Shown here piece by piece: positions 52,125 to 61,368 of a stretch of 64,000 bases of DNA. The stretch is taken from the NCBI RefSeq assembly GCF_900184035.1, contig NZ_FXWP01000017.1, positions 62,001 to 126,000 on the forward strand. The letters run 5' to 3'. Below the pieces are notes generated by a model. The model did no database searches. It was not told where the DNA came from and saw nothing but the letters and a program-made list of their open reading frames with translations. Each line of letters starts with the position of its first letter. The first letter of the stretch is position 1. Both the position numbers and the translations under genes were made by a program. The stretch is from Kosakonia pseudosacchari (GTDB lineage: Bacteria; Pseudomonadota; Gammaproteobacteria; Enterobacterales; Enterobacteriaceae).

Positions 52125-52611
52125 TGTTGTAAATCCCCATTCGTGATGTCGTGTTTACACTTCCTGCTTCAGGCAGCCGGAACGTTGGCTTACTGTTGCC
52201 TGAATTATTCGTGTAATAATTTTGTTTTATTATGGTTAAAAAGCATTCTGTACTTTTAATGCACAACGCTATTTTTACCAGTGCCTTTAATGGTTTAGCG
52301 CAGTTTTTTAGCAAAAACCAGACTAAATCCTCTATTTTTCAGGCGATTAAGCAGAGATAATATTCTGTATTTCTTCCGAGATAAACAAAAAAAGCCCCGA
52401 CATCAGCATAAAATAACGGCATATAAAGCGGAATAAAACGCTACCAATTAGGTTAAAATCCTGCCTGTTTTTCGATCTCCAATGTTTAACACTACGCCAA
52501 CCGCTGCGGCAAAATTATTCACCTGTCGGATGAAAAATAAAAAACGATCGAACCCTGCCATGCGAAATTGATTACACTCACACTATGTTTTGCGTTTTGG
52601 ACAAGCTGTAC
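52125..52611. other. livK-panM gap without genes (487 bp)
   Basis: AT-rich divergent regulatory region between livK and panM. It should hold the livK promoter and Lrp control region, but I see no clear operator, sRNA or hairpin. AAAAAAAGCCCCGA at 52388-52401 looks like a terminator tail but has no matching stem. Confidence 0.5.
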
Positions 52612-52995
52612 ATGAAATTGACTATCGTCCGACTGGTGACCTTCACCGAACAGGATCATATTGATTTAGCGAAAGTCTGGCCGGAATACTCCTCTGCATC
52701 TCTTGATGTGGATGACACTCACCGTATCTACGCCGCGCGTTTTAATGACCGTCTGTTGGCTGCCGTTCGCGTGACGCTACTTGGCGTCGAAGGGGCGCTG
52801 GATTCCCTGCGCGTGCGCGATATCACCCGCCGTCGCGGCGTGGGACAATATCTGGTGGAAGAAGTGATGCGCGATAACCCGTCGATCACCAGCTGGTGGA
52901 TAGCCGATATCGGCGTCGAAGACCGGGGCGTAATGGCGGCTTTCACCCAACGACTGGGATTTACCGCGCAGGAAAACGGCTGGGAAAAACGATAA
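52612..52995 (+). CDS. panM: PanD maturation factor PanM
   Basis: 127-residue GNAT-fold protein that promotes self-cleavage of the aspartate decarboxylase PanD, needed for beta-alanine and so pantothenate and CoA. Visible motifs are DSLRVRDITRRRGVGQYLVE (acetyl-CoA-binding region) and the ending GFTAQENGWEKR. ATG 52612 gives the E. coli length; a TTT-rich upstream extension from 52585 is not supported. Located between livK and livJ, as in E. coli. Confidence 0.94.
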   Translation: MKLTIVRLVTFTEQDHIDLAKVWPEYSSASLDVDDTHRIYAARFNDRLLAAVRVTLLGVEGALDSLRVRDITRRRGVGQYLVEEVMRDNPSITSWWIADIGVEDRGVMAAFTQRLGFTAQENGWEKR

Positions 52996-53065
52996 AGCCC
53001 GCGCTGCGGATTTGCCAGCTGGCGTTACGCTTATCAGGCTTACGTCGGTCCTGGTAAAACAGCAG

Positions 53066-53100
53066 AAAGGCCGGATTACCCCTGGTAATCCGGCCTTTTT
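53066..53100 (+). terminator. Rho-independent terminator of panM
   Basis: AAAGGCCGGATTACC-CCT-GGTAATCCGGCCTTTTT forms a 15 bp perfect stem ending in five T. Confidence 0.93.
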
Positions 53101-53119
53101 AATTAATGCTGACCTGGAC

Positions 53120-53215
53120 TTTCGCATCGCAGGAAGGCGGAAATTCGCTCATCCCCGGAAACTGACTGAAGTAAGTGACAGGGGACTGCGGCGCGAAAGA
53201 CGACGATCAGCTTAG
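53120..53215. repeat. Degenerate ERIC-like repeat beside livJ
   Basis: The block shows ERIC traits in order: GCAGGAAGGCGG, then ATCCCCGG, then the core ACTGACTGAAGTAAGTGACA with flanking CCCC/GGGG (53153-53184), then CAGCTT near 53208. The central palindrome pairs CCCCGGAAACTGACT with AGTAAGTGACAGGGG imperfectly. ERICs are transcribed intergenic repeats of Enterobacterales. This copy is diverged and lies just before the livJ stop. Confidence 0.7.
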
Positions 53216-53219
53216 AAAA

Positions 53220-54323
53220 TCACTTCGCGTCAGTCGCTGTACCGTTCGCATGCCAGGTAAACACACCGAACTCAAAGCCTTTCAGATCGCCCTTCTCATC
53301 CCAGGAGAGCGGCCCCATTACGGTATCCACTGAGTGGCCTTTCAGATAAGTGGCGATAGCCGCCGGATCGGCGGACTGACCCAGTCCTGCAGCCAGCGAT
53401 TGCAGCGCAGCGTAAGTGGTCCATACAAACGCGCCGCTTGGATCCTGTTTCTTCGCTTTGATCGCATCTACAATCGGTTTGTTCGCCGGAACCTGGTCAT
53501 AGTTTTTCGGTTTGGTAACCAGCATACCTTCTGCGGATTCACCGGCAATGTTAGACAGGGAAACGTTCGCCACGCCTTCCGGCCCCATAAACTGGGTTTT
53601 CAGGCCAGCGGCGCGAGACTGACGCAGGATCTGCCCCATTTCCGGGTGGTAGCCGCCGTAGTAAACGAAGTCGATGTTCTCTTTCTTCAGGCGTGCAACC
53701 AGCGTAGAGAAGTCTTTCTCACCGGCAGTGATACCGTCAAAGAACACCACGTTCGCGCCGCCTTTTTTCAGCCCGTCCCGCACTGCACGCGCCAGACCTT
53801 CACCGTACTGCTGTTTGTCATGGATAACAGCGATGCGCTGCGGCTTCACTTTCTCCAGAATGTATTTCGCCGCAGTCGGTCCCTGGTCGGAATCCAGACC
53901 GGTGGTGCGCAGCGTCAGTTTGTAACCACGTGCGGTCAGCTCAGGCGCCGTCGCCGCAGGCGTGATCATCAGAATACCTTCGTCTTCGTAAATATCAGAC
54001 GCCGGCTGGGTAGAAGAGGAGCAGAGGTGACCGATAACGTATTTAATGCCGTCATTGACCACTTTGTTGGCGACCGCCACCGCTTGTTTCGGGTCACAGG
54101 CATCGTCATATTTTACTGCAACCAGTTTGTCGCCTTTAATCCCGCCTTTGGCATTAATATCGGCGATAGCTTGTTCCGCACCGGTAAACTCCTGGTCACC
54201 GTACTGCGCAACCGGACCGGACATCGCCCCGACAACGGCAACTTTGATATCTTTGGCGAATGCCACGTTGCTCATTGCTAACGCAATACATCCTGCCAGT
54301 AACGCTTTGCCCTTCATTTTCAT
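53220..54323 (-). CDS. livJ: Leu/Ile/Val-binding protein LivJ
   Basis: 367-residue periplasmic binding protein. Signal peptide [20 protein letters not shown], mature start [20 protein letters not shown]. The ending [10 protein letters not shown] matches E. coli LivJ. ATG 54323 gives the E. coli length, but ATG 54317 has a better-spaced AGGA, so the true start may be two codons later. It supplies LivHMGF. Expression is expected from a separate promoter upstream, under Lrp. Confidence 0.94.
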   Translation of the reverse strand: MKMKGKALLAGCIALAMSNVAFAKDIKVAVVGAMSGPVAQYGDQEFTGAEQAIADINAKGGIKGDKLVAVKYDDACDPKQAVAVANKVVNDGIKYVIGHLCSSSTQPASDIYEDEGILMITPAATAPELTARGYKLTLRTTGLDSDQGPTAAKYILEKVKPQRIAVIHDKQQYGEGLARAVRDGLKKGGANVVFFDGITAGEKDFSTLVARLKKENIDFVYYGGYHPEMGQILRQSRAAGLKTQFMGPEGVANVSLSNIAGESAEGMLVTKPKNYDQVPANKPIVDAIKAKKQDPSGAFVWTTYAALQSLAAGLGQSADPAAIATYLKGHSVDTVMGPLSWDEKGDLKGFEFGVFTWHANGTATDAK

Positions 54324-54533
54324 CCTGAGTTTCCCCATTGTTATGGTTATTGCATTTGTTGTGATGTTGTTGTGTGGCACATTATTTCGCTTATTGTCAT
54401 AAGCAAAGAATATGATAGTAGTTTTTAACCGTTCTGCCCGTGCCTGAGCAGCATACTCTGCTAAAACATACCCCATTTTTCGGAATATGGAATAACAATT
54501 TTGAAGGTTGTACGACAGACTGATGACAGAAAG

Positions 54534-54558
54534 TGATAAAGCCGCCCATCAGGCGGCT
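54534..54558 (-). terminator. Terminator of the aminotransferase gene
   Basis: On the minus strand GCCGCC-TGATG-GGCGGC is followed by TTTATC. It lies 7 bp after the stop codon. Confidence 0.75.
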
Positions 54559-54564
54559 GAATAA

Positions 54565-55830
54565 TTAATGCGTCAGCGACTGAGAGAGAATATCCAGCGC
54601 CTTGCGAAACTGAACTTCCGGAATGGTTAACGGGTAGAGGAAGCGAATCACGTTGCCGTAAACCCCGCAGCTCAGCAGCAACAGCCCGTCCGCCAGCGCT
54701 TTTTCCTGCACCTGTTTAGTAAATTCAGCCGATGGCGCGCCGGTTTGCGGATCGCTAAATTCCACCGCGACCATTGAACCCTGCGCACGGATATCAGCGA
54801 TATAGGGGCATTGCGCTTTTGCGCGGTTCAGCACTTCCACCAGATGCTGGCCCAGATGGTTCGCCCGTTCGCACAGGTTTTCTTCTTCAATCACGTCCAG
54901 CACCGCATGCGCCGCCGCGATAGCGAGCGGATTGCCTGCGTAAGTGCCGCCCAAACCACCCGGCGCAGGCGCATCCATCACCTCCGCCCGCCCTGCCACC
55001 GCCGAAAGCGGTAAACCACCGGCCAGGCTTTTCGCCATGGTGATTAAATCCGGTTTCACATCGTAATATTCGCTGGCAAAGAGCTTGCCGGTGCGGGCAA
55101 AACCGCTCTGCACTTCGTCAACAATCAGCAGAATACCGTGGCTATCGCACACCTTACGCAGCGCCTGCATAAAATCGTTCGGTGCGACATTAAAACCGCC
55201 CTCGCCCTGCACGGGCTCCAGCAGGATAGCAGCGACTTGATCCGGTGCGATATCCGCTTTAAAAATACGCTCCAGGCTTTTCAGCGCCTCTTCAGTGCTT
55301 ACACCGTGCAGCGCGTTAGGATACTGAGCGTGGTAAATCGAACCGGGGAAGGGACCGAAACCAATTTTATACGGCGCGACTTTGCCGGTGAGCGCCATGG
55401 TCATAAAGGTGCGACCGTGGAAACCGCCGCCAAAGGTGATAATTCCGGGGCGTTTGGTATAGGCGCGGGCAATTTTAACGGCGTTTTCCACCGCTTCTGC
55501 GCCAGTCGAGAAAAACGCCGTTTTCGCCGGGCCAGCAACCGGTACGCGTTCGTTAATACGCTCCGCCAGCGAGACATAGCTTTCGTAAGGAACAATCTGG
55601 TAAGCGGTATGGGTAAATGCCTGCAACTGTTTTTCTACCGCTGCCATTACTTTTGGATGCCGATGTCCGGTGTTAAGCACCGCGATCCCGGCGGCAAAGT
55701 CGATCACTTCGTTCCCTTCTACATCCCACAGCGTCGCGTTTTCCGCTTTTTCTGCGTAAAAACCGCACATCACACCAATGCCGCGCGGCGTCGCCTGTAG
55801 ACGGCGCTGATTCAATTCGTTGTTCTTCAC
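54565..55830 (-). CDS. 4-aminobutyrate aminotransferase, PuuE/GabT type
   Basis: 421-residue class III aminotransferase. It moves the amino group of 4-aminobutyrate to 2-oxoglutarate, giving succinate semialdehyde and glutamate. PLP lysine is Lys267 (MAKSLAGGLPLS) and the PLP-nitrogen Asp is Asp238 (IVDEVQSGFARTG). RRLQATPRGIGVM and TGHRHPKVMAAVEKQ are closer to PuuE than to GabT of E. coli, although both are possible names. The start is GTG 55830, with GGGGG upstream. It stands alone between livJ and rpoH, where E. coli K-12 has no gene, with no gabD, puu or transporter gene nearby. Confidence 0.9.
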   Translation of the reverse strand: MKNNELNQRRLQATPRGIGVMCGFYAEKAENATLWDVEGNEVIDFAAGIAVLNTGHRHPKVMAAVEKQLQAFTHTAYQIVPYESYVSLAERINERVPVAGPAKTAFFSTGAEAVENAVKIARAYTKRPGIITFGGGFHGRTFMTMALTGKVAPYKIGFGPFPGSIYHAQYPNALHGVSTEEALKSLERIFKADIAPDQVAAILLEPVQGEGGFNVAPNDFMQALRKVCDSHGILLIVDEVQSGFARTGKLFASEYYDVKPDLITMAKSLAGGLPLSAVAGRAEVMDAPAPGGLGGTYAGNPLAIAAAHAVLDVIEEENLCERANHLGQHLVEVLNRAKAQCPYIADIRAQGSMVAVEFSDPQTGAPSAEFTKQVQEKALADGLLLLSCGVYGNVIRFLYPLTIPEVQFRKALDILSQSLTH

Positions 55831-56013
55831 CTTGATTGCCCCCTGTCTGTGTATGCCCGCTTACCAAGTATATAGCGCCTTTGATAAAGCGATGTTTTAC
55901 TCAGTCTCGCGCAAGCGCAGGGACACCGACAGGACAGCTTTCCTGCCACGTTGTGACAGAAGCTGAATGAACGCGTGATGATGTGAGAGTGGTGGTGGTG
56001 GGATAATTCAGAT

Positions 56014-56050
56014 AATAAAAAGCCGGGTGAGGCTTGCGCCAACCCGGCTT
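56014..56050 (-). terminator. Rho-independent terminator of rpoH
   Basis: On the minus strand AAGCCGGGT-TGGCGCAAGCCTC-ACCCGGCTT is followed by TTTATTATC. It lies after the rpoH stop; 55831-56013 otherwise holds nothing I recognise except the aminotransferase promoter region. Confidence 0.9.
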
Positions 56051-56066
56051 ATTCACTGCAATACAC

Positions 56067-56924
56067 TTACGCTTCGATAGCGGCGCGCAGTTTTTTCATT
56101 GCGTTCTTTTCAAGCTGACGCACACGCTCGGCGGACACGCCGTAGCGATCGGCCAGTTCCTGCAAAGTGGTCTTGTTATCTTCGTCCAGCCAACGGGCGC
56201 GGATGATCTGCTGGCTGCGTTCGTCGAGCCCCTGCATCGCATCGGTCAGCTTGTTGGCCGCCTGTTCTTCCCAGTTGTCATCTTCGATGCCGTCGGCAAA
56301 GTTGGATGATTTATCCTGCAGATAGAGCACCGGTGCCATTGGCTGGCTGTCGTGCGCATCGTCATCGGAGGACATATCAAACGTCATGTCCTGCGCCGCC
56401 ATACGCGACTCCATTTCACGCACGTCTTTGCTGGTCACGCCCAGTTCACGAGCAACCATTTCCACTTCGTCCTGGTTAAACCAGCCAAGACGCTGTTTGG
56501 CTTTGCGCAGGTTAAAGAACAGCTTACGCTGAGCTTTGGTGGTCGCGACTTTGACAATACGCCAGTTGCGCAGCACATACTCGTGGATCTCAGCTTTGAT
56601 CCAGTGCACGGCGAAAGAGACCAGGCGCACACCCACTTCCGGGTTAAAGCGACGAACAGCTTTCATCAGGCCAATGTTACCTTCCTGGATGAGATCCGCC
56701 TGCGGCAGACCATAGCCCGAATAGTTACGAGCAATATGAACAACAAAGCGCAGGTGAGACAGAATCAGCTTTTTCGCTGCTTCCAGATCGCCCTGGTAAT
56801 GCAGCTTTTCAGCCAGTGCCCGCTCTTCATCAGCCGTCAACATCGGCCATGCGTTCGCAGCCCGGACGTAAGATTCCAGGTTACCAACAGGGGCTAAAGC
56901 TAAAGTTTGCATTTCTTTGGTCAT
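56067..56924 (-). CDS. rpoH: RNA polymerase heat-shock sigma factor RpoH (sigma-32)
   Basis: 285-residue sigma-70 family factor directing RNA polymerase to heat-shock promoters. Region 2 shows [20 protein letters not shown] and [17 protein letters not shown]. The RpoH box [10 protein letters not shown] is intact. Region 4 is [20 protein letters not shown] then [15 protein letters not shown]. One residue longer than in E. coli. The 5' coding region should act as an RNA thermometer, but I did not fold it. Expressed from several promoters upstream, and separate from ftsYEX. Confidence 0.98.
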   Translation of the reverse strand: MTKEMQTLALAPVGNLESYVRAANAWPMLTADEERALAEKLHYQGDLEAAKKLILSHLRFVVHIARNYSGYGLPQADLIQEGNIGLMKAVRRFNPEVGVRLVSFAVHWIKAEIHEYVLRNWRIVKVATTKAQRKLFFNLRKAKQRLGWFNQDEVEMVARELGVTSKDVREMESRMAAQDMTFDMSSDDDAHDSQPMAPVLYLQDKSSNFADGIEDDNWEEQAANKLTDAMQGLDERSQQIIRARWLDEDNKTTLQELADRYGVSAERVRQLEKNAMKKLRAAIEA

Positions 56925-57023
56925 TCAAATCCTCTCAATTCACTTATCAGCTGGCGGCGGTCTGTCCCCATCAGGCAACAAACATGCCAGCGCTTTTGAG
57001 CAACGAGAATAGCATTCACATTT

Positions 57024-57054
57024 TTATCAGACAGTGATTTTATCCACAAGTTCC
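57024..57054 (-). promoter_or_regulatory. Sigma-E promoter of rpoH (P3-like)
   Basis: On the minus strand GGAACTT (rc of 57048-57054) is followed 16 bp later by TCTGAT (rc of 57026-57031). This is close to the sigma-E consensus and to E. coli rpoH P3. The start point would be about 90 bp upstream of rpoH. Confidence 0.82.
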
Positions 57055-57072
57055 TTGCAGGTCTGTGAATAA
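57040..57072. promoter_or_regulatory. Two DnaA boxes at the rpoH promoter
   Basis: TTATCCACA at 57040-57048 is a perfect DnaA box and TGTGAATAA at 57064-57072 is the reverse of TTATTCACA. They flank the sigma-E -35. DnaA repression of rpoH promoters is known in E. coli. Confidence 0.75.
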
Positions 57073-57191
57073 ATTACGCACAAAATGTGACATCAGGATG
57101 ATAAACCGGAGCAAGGAACCTCAGAAGGGGTATTACGCTTCCCTGCTACGGGAATACTTCACGTGCAGGGAAGGAGTATACCAGAGATTCT

Positions 57192-58250
57192 TTAGTCCGG
57201 AGTAAAGTGACGTAAATGTTGAACGGTAGCAAGCCAGGCGGCAATCCAGCCAATCATCGAACACACCAGCAACAGCAGCAAGCATTCGTCAAACGACAGC
57301 CCGCTAAGCTCAAACTGCGTGCCGAACACCTTCGCCACTTCCGTCACCGCCGAGGACAAGCGCATCACCAGGATTTCCGACAGGATCAGCGATAAAAACG
57401 CGCCGGAGAAACCGAGCAACGCGCCGCCATACAGGAACGGACGCAGGATAAAACCGTCCGTCGCACCAATCAGTTTCTGCACGTTGATGGTATCGCGGCG
57501 GGCGAAAATACTCAGCCGCACGCTATTGCCGATAACCAGGAACACAGCCGCAACCATCAGCACACCAATCATGGCCGCCACGCGCCCGACCAGACCAGTC
57601 AGGGACGCCAGCCGCGCAAACCAGCTGTCATCCATGCGCACTTCATCAATTCCCTGGATGCGGGAAATGCGGTCACGCAACGTATTCAGCGAATCCGTGC
57701 TCTGGAAATCCAGTTTCGGCACCACTACCGCCACGGCGGGCAGCGGGTTCTCTTCGAGCATATCCAGCGCGCCGCCAAACCCGGACCAGTTGCGGAACTC
57801 GCCCAGGGCATCTTCACGCGACAGGTAATTGACCTTTTCCACGCCCTGTTCGGACTGGAGTTGCCCCACCACCTGCTGCGCCGCGTTGTCATCCAGCGCT
57901 TTATCGAAATAGACAGTGATCTGCGGCGACGGATAGTACTGCGACGCGGCCTGATTAACGTTTTTGTAGACCATGTAACAAACGCTCGGCAGCGTCAGGG
58001 AGATGGCAATGACCATCACCGTCAGGAATGTCGCCAGCGGTTTGCTTTTCAGATCCTGCAACGCACCGTGCCAGGCGTAGCGTACCTGCTCGTTAAAGAC
58101 GTTACTCTTACGCGAAGGCGCCTTCACTGGCGCTTTGCCGCGACGCGGCGCATTGCGGTTGCTCTCGCCGGAGGAGGCAGACGATTTACGAAAACGGTCT
58201 AATTTGCTGCCAAACTGCCGAATGTGGTTTAGTGCATCGCGCTTATTCAC
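57192..58250 (-). CDS. ftsX: Cell division protein FtsX
   Basis: 352-residue membrane protein working with FtsE at the divisome to activate septal murein hydrolase action through EnvC. It has a long polar N-terminus (1-75) and four hydrophobic segments with the first at about 75-95. GTG 58250 is used because [14 protein letters not shown] matches the family start and the length equals that of E. coli; ATG 58265 lies inside ftsE. The start overlaps the ftsE stop by 8 bp. Confidence 0.95.
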   Translation of the reverse strand: MNKRDALNHIRQFGSKLDRFRKSSASSGESNRNAPRRGKAPVKAPSRKSNVFNEQVRYAWHGALQDLKSKPLATFLTVMVIAISLTLPSVCYMVYKNVNQAASQYYPSPQITVYFDKALDDNAAQQVVGQLQSEQGVEKVNYLSREDALGEFRNWSGFGGALDMLEENPLPAVAVVVPKLDFQSTDSLNTLRDRISRIQGIDEVRMDDSWFARLASLTGLVGRVAAMIGVLMVAAVFLVIGNSVRLSIFARRDTINVQKLIGATDGFILRPFLYGGALLGFSGAFLSLILSEILVMRLSSAVTEVAKVFGTQFELSGLSFDECLLLLLVCSMIGWIAAWLATVQHLRHFTPD

Positions 58251-58911
58251 CCGCCAGGCCTCCATGCAAATGACCGTCGCTCAGGCTCAGCATGCGGTAC
58301 GAACGACGGGAAATCAGCCCGATATCGTGCGTTGCCATCAGCACCGTAACCCCGACGCGGTTAAATTCTTCAAACAGACGTAAAATCCCTTCAGACAGCG
58401 CTTCATCCAGGTTACCGGTTGGTTCATCCGCCAGCAGGACTGCCGGTTTGTTCACCACCGCGCGGGCAATCCCCACACGCTGTTGTTCACCGCCGGAGAG
58501 CTGAATCGGGAAGCTTTTCGCTTTGTCGAGCAGCCCGACTTTATCCAGCGCCGCCGAGACGCGACGGCGAATATCGTCGCCGCTGGCACCCGCGATAATC
58601 AGCGGGATCGCCACGTTATCGAACACCGTTCTGTCCATCAGCAGGTGGTGATCCTGGAAAATCATCCCAATTTGACGACGCAAAAACGGCACTTCCCGGT
58701 TTTTCAAACGGGTAATATCGTGGCCGCCAAAGAGGATTTTCCCGGCGCTTGGCCGCTCAATCCCACAAATCAGCTTCAGCAGGGTACTTTTCCCTGCCCC
58801 GGAATGCCCGGTCAGAAAGGCCATCTCGCCCTGCTGCAGGTGAAATGTCACCCCCTGCAGCGCTTGTCTCCCACCGAGATAGGCTTTGCTGACGTGTTCA
58901 AAGCGAATCAT
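58243..58911 (-). CDS. ftsE: Cell division ATP-binding protein FtsE
   Basis: 222-residue ABC ATPase. Walker [10 protein letters not shown], signature [15 protein letters not shown] and Walker [14 protein letters not shown] are intact. Length equals that of E. coli FtsE. It is 2 bp after ftsY and overlaps ftsX, so ftsYEX is one operon. Confidence 0.98.
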   Translation of the reverse strand: MIRFEHVSKAYLGGRQALQGVTFHLQQGEMAFLTGHSGAGKSTLLKLICGIERPSAGKILFGGHDITRLKNREVPFLRRQIGMIFQDHHLLMDRTVFDNVAIPLIIAGASGDDIRRRVSAALDKVGLLDKAKSFPIQLSGGEQQRVGIARAVVNKPAVLLADEPTGNLDEALSEGILRLFEEFNRVGVTVLMATHDIGLISRRSYRMLSLSDGHLHGGLAGE

Positions 58912-58913
58912 TG

Positions 58914-60284
58914 TTAATCCTCTCGGGCAAAAAGTGCCTCTATAAAATCGCCCGCATTAAACGGACGTAAATCCTCAATACGTTCGCCGACGCCGATGTA
59001 GCGGATAGGAATACCAAATTGATCCGCCACCGAGAAAATAACGCCACCTTTGGCGGTACCATCAAGCTTGGTCAGCGTAATACCGGTTAAACCCACAGCC
59101 TCGTGGAACAGTTTGGCCTGGCTGATGGCATTTTGCCCGGTGCTGGCATCAATCGTCAGCATCACTTCATGCGGCGCGTCTTCGTCCAGCTTCTTCATGA
59201 CGCGGACAATTTTCTTCAACTCTTCCATCAGGTGCGCTTTGTTCTGCAAGCGGCCTGCGGTATCGGCAATCAGCACATCCACATGGCGCGCTTTAGCCGC
59301 CTGGATAGCATCGAAAATCACCGAAGCGGAATCCGCGCCGGTATGCTGGGCAATCACCGGGATATCGTTGCGCTGGCCCCACACCTGAAGCTGCTCAACT
59401 GCGGCGGCACGGAAGGTATCCCCCGCCGCCAGCATCACGGATTTACCCTGCTGCTCAAACTGGCGCGCCAGCTTACCGATGGTGGTGGTTTTACCCACGC
59501 CGTTAACGCCAACCATCAAAATTACAAACGGAGTTTTTCCTTCGATGTTAAGCGGTTCATCCACTTTGGCGAGGATCTCGCTCATCTCATCTTTCAGCAA
59601 ACCATACAGTGCTTCCGCGTCGCGCAATTGCTTGCGGCTCGCGCCTTCCGTCAGATTGGTGATGATTTTGCGCGTGGTTTCCACGCCCACATCGGCAATC
59701 AGCAACTGCTCTTCCAGCTCTTCGAACAGATCATCGTCGATCTTTTTGCCGCGGAACAGACTGATAAATCCTGAACCGAGGTTTTCTTTTGTTTTAAGCA
59801 GACTGCGTTTCAGGCGCGCAAAGAACCCTTCTTTGGTCGGTTTTTCCTGCTCCTGGACGGATTCTTCAACCGGCACGACAACCAGCGCTTCTTCCGCCGC
59901 TTCGGCGGCCAGCGCCTGCGCGTCCAGCTCCTCGTCGCTTAGCGGAACATCGTCTTCTTCCAGCGGCTCAGCTTCCGCCTGCCACTCTTCAGCGCCGATC
60001 TCCTGCTCAGCCACCTCTTCCGGCAGCGGCAGTTCTTCATGTTCGATAACCGCCGGGCTTTCTTCTATTACCGCTTCCGCTGGCGCGTCTTCGTGCGCCA
60101 GTTGCTCGCTGATGTCGACAACCTCTTCAGCGAATTTTTCGCTGTCGGCAGCAGGCCCAGCAACCGGGGTTTCTTCAACCGGCTGCTCAGCTACAGGTTG
60201 CTGTTCGGTTTGCGCCTCTTCAGCCTTCTCTTTCTGCCCAAGGCCAAGCCAGGAAAAAAAGCCACGTTTCTTCTCATTTGCCAT
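58914..60284 (-). CDS. ftsY: Signal recognition particle receptor FtsY
   Basis: 456-residue GTPase docking SRP-ribosome complexes at the membrane. The N-terminal acidic A domain (about 15-155) is rich in Glu and Ala (AEEAQTEQQPVAEQPVEETP). The NG domain shows GVNGVGKTT (G1), DTAGR (G3) and TKLDG (G4). ATG 60284 (MANEKKRGFFSWLG) matches the family; the upstream in-frame ATG 60296 is less likely. The A domain is about 40 residues shorter than in E. coli, an expected variable segment. Confidence 0.97.
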   Translation of the reverse strand: MANEKKRGFFSWLGLGQKEKAEEAQTEQQPVAEQPVEETPVAGPAADSEKFAEEVVDISEQLAHEDAPAEAVIEESPAVIEHEELPLPEEVAEQEIGAEEWQAEAEPLEEDDVPLSDEELDAQALAAEAAEEALVVVPVEESVQEQEKPTKEGFFARLKRSLLKTKENLGSGFISLFRGKKIDDDLFEELEEQLLIADVGVETTRKIITNLTEGASRKQLRDAEALYGLLKDEMSEILAKVDEPLNIEGKTPFVILMVGVNGVGKTTTIGKLARQFEQQGKSVMLAAGDTFRAAAVEQLQVWGQRNDIPVIAQHTGADSASVIFDAIQAAKARHVDVLIADTAGRLQNKAHLMEELKKIVRVMKKLDEDAPHEVMLTIDASTGQNAISQAKLFHEAVGLTGITLTKLDGTAKGGVIFSVADQFGIPIRYIGVGERIEDLRPFNAGDFIEALFARED

Positions 60285-60473
60285 TGGCGACCACACTCCT
60301 CGCTATTGTTTCATGGCGCAGCCCGTCTGCACGGCCGGGACTGAAAACATTTGTTAATTAGTCGGATAGTCTACCACTTTCCTCAACTTGCATCACGGCT
60401 TGAGGATTAGGGTTTAACGTCATTCGACAGACCGCTAGAATAGCAGGTCGAAATGATGAGCAAAGCGATAACC

Positions 60474-61076
60474 ATGAAGAAACCTACCCGTGCCGCCACC
60501 GGTCAGATCCGCATTATTGGCGGCCAGTGGCGGGGCCGTAAATTACCGGTTCCGGATAGCCCCGGCCTGCGCCCGACCACCGATCGCGTGCGTGAAACTT
60601 TATTCAACTGGCTGGCGCCGTCAATGGTAGACGCTCACTGTCTCGATTGCTTCGCCGGCAGCGGTGCGCTGGGGCTGGAAGCGCTCTCCCGCTACGCCGC
60701 CAGCGCCACCTTGCTGGAAATGGAGCGCAGTGTCGCCCAGCAATTACAGCAAAACCTGGCCACGTTAAAAGCCGCCAACGCGAAAGTGGTCAACACCAAC
60801 ACGCTGACGTTTTTAGCCAGCCCCGGCACGCCACACAATATTGCTTTTATCGATCCACCGTTTCGTAAAGGGATGCTGGAAGAGACCATACGCCTGCTGG
60901 AAAACAACGGCTGGCTCGCCGATGACGCGCTGGTTTATATCGAAAGCGAAGTCGAAAATGGGTTACCGCCCGTACCCGCTCGCTGGCAACTGCATCGGGA
61001 AAAAGTCGCCGGGCAGGTCGCGTACCGTTTGTACCACCGCGAAGCACAAGGAGAGAAGCATGCCGCTGTTGATTAA
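60474..61076 (+). CDS. rsmD: 16S rRNA (guanine(966)-N(2))-methyltransferase RsmD
   Basis: 200-residue AdoMet-dependent enzyme that methylates G966 of 16S rRNA in the 30S subunit. AdoMet motif I is LDCFAGSGALGLEAL and the catalytic DPPF is in IAFIDPPFRKGM. ATG 60474 gives MKKPTRAATGQIRIIGG as in E. coli. The ATG at 60453 is in frame and has an AGG 6 bp upstream, so seven extra residues are possible. Divergent from ftsY. Its 3' end overlaps yhhL by 17 bp. Confidence 0.94.
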   Translation: MKKPTRAATGQIRIIGGQWRGRKLPVPDSPGLRPTTDRVRETLFNWLAPSMVDAHCLDCFAGSGALGLEALSRYAASATLLEMERSVAQQLQQNLATLKAANAKVVNTNTLTFLASPGTPHNIAFIDPPFRKGMLEETIRLLENNGWLADDALVYIESEVENGLPPVPARWQLHREKVAGQVAYRLYHREAQGEKHAAVD

Positions 61077-61335
61077 CCTCGGGCGTCTGTTGATGCTCTG
61101 CATCTGGGCATTTCTGATTCTGAACCTGATTAAACCCTTTCCGCGCCCGCTGAATATTTTCGTCAACGTCGCGCTTGTCTTCACCGTCTTTATGCATGCG
61201 CTACAAGCCACCATGCTGAAAACGGCGCTACCGAAAGACGGCCCGCAAATGAGCAAAGCGGAGCAGATCCGTATTTTCCTCTTCGGCGTGTTTGAGCTGC
61301 TTATCTGGCAGAAGAAATTAAAAGAGAAAAAATAG
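61060..61335 (+). CDS. yhhL: DUF1145 family inner-membrane protein YhhL
   Basis: 91-residue protein with two or three hydrophobic segments, unknown function. Motif KPFPRPLNIFVNVALVFTVF is conserved in the family, as is FLFGVFELLIWQKK. ATG 61060 has AGGAGA about 8 bp upstream. It overlaps rsmD, so it is likely co-transcribed. Confidence 0.9.
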   Translation: MPLLINLGRLLMLCIWAFLILNLIKPFPRPLNIFVNVALVFTVFMHALQATMLKTALPKDGPQMSKAEQIRIFLFGVFELLIWQKKLKEKK

Positions 61336-61342
61336 TCCCATC

Positions 61343-61368
61343 GCCCGGTGGCGTCGTGCTCACCGGGC
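61343..61368. repeat. REP-like hairpin between yhhL and yhhM
   Basis: GCCCGGTG-GCGTCGTGCT-CACCGGGC is a perfect 8 bp stem whose right arm contains the yhhM stop. The core GCCCGGTGGCGTCGTGCT matches the REP pattern seen after nfuA. It could also terminate yhhL. Confidence 0.65.

Noticed and set aside
52388..52401. Terminator-like AAAAAAAGCCCCGA before livK
   Set aside because: The complementary stem GGGGC is not found nearby on the right side, so no hairpin can form.
53334..54281. Open frame of 315 codons antisense to livJ
   Set aside because: Shadow of livJ, and similar frames also oppose livK because of codon bias.
51015..54323. livK and livJ as a recent duplication
   Set aside because: The two are highly similar in places, but both are standard paralogues with panM between them, as in E. 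coli. They are old duplicates and not a new event.
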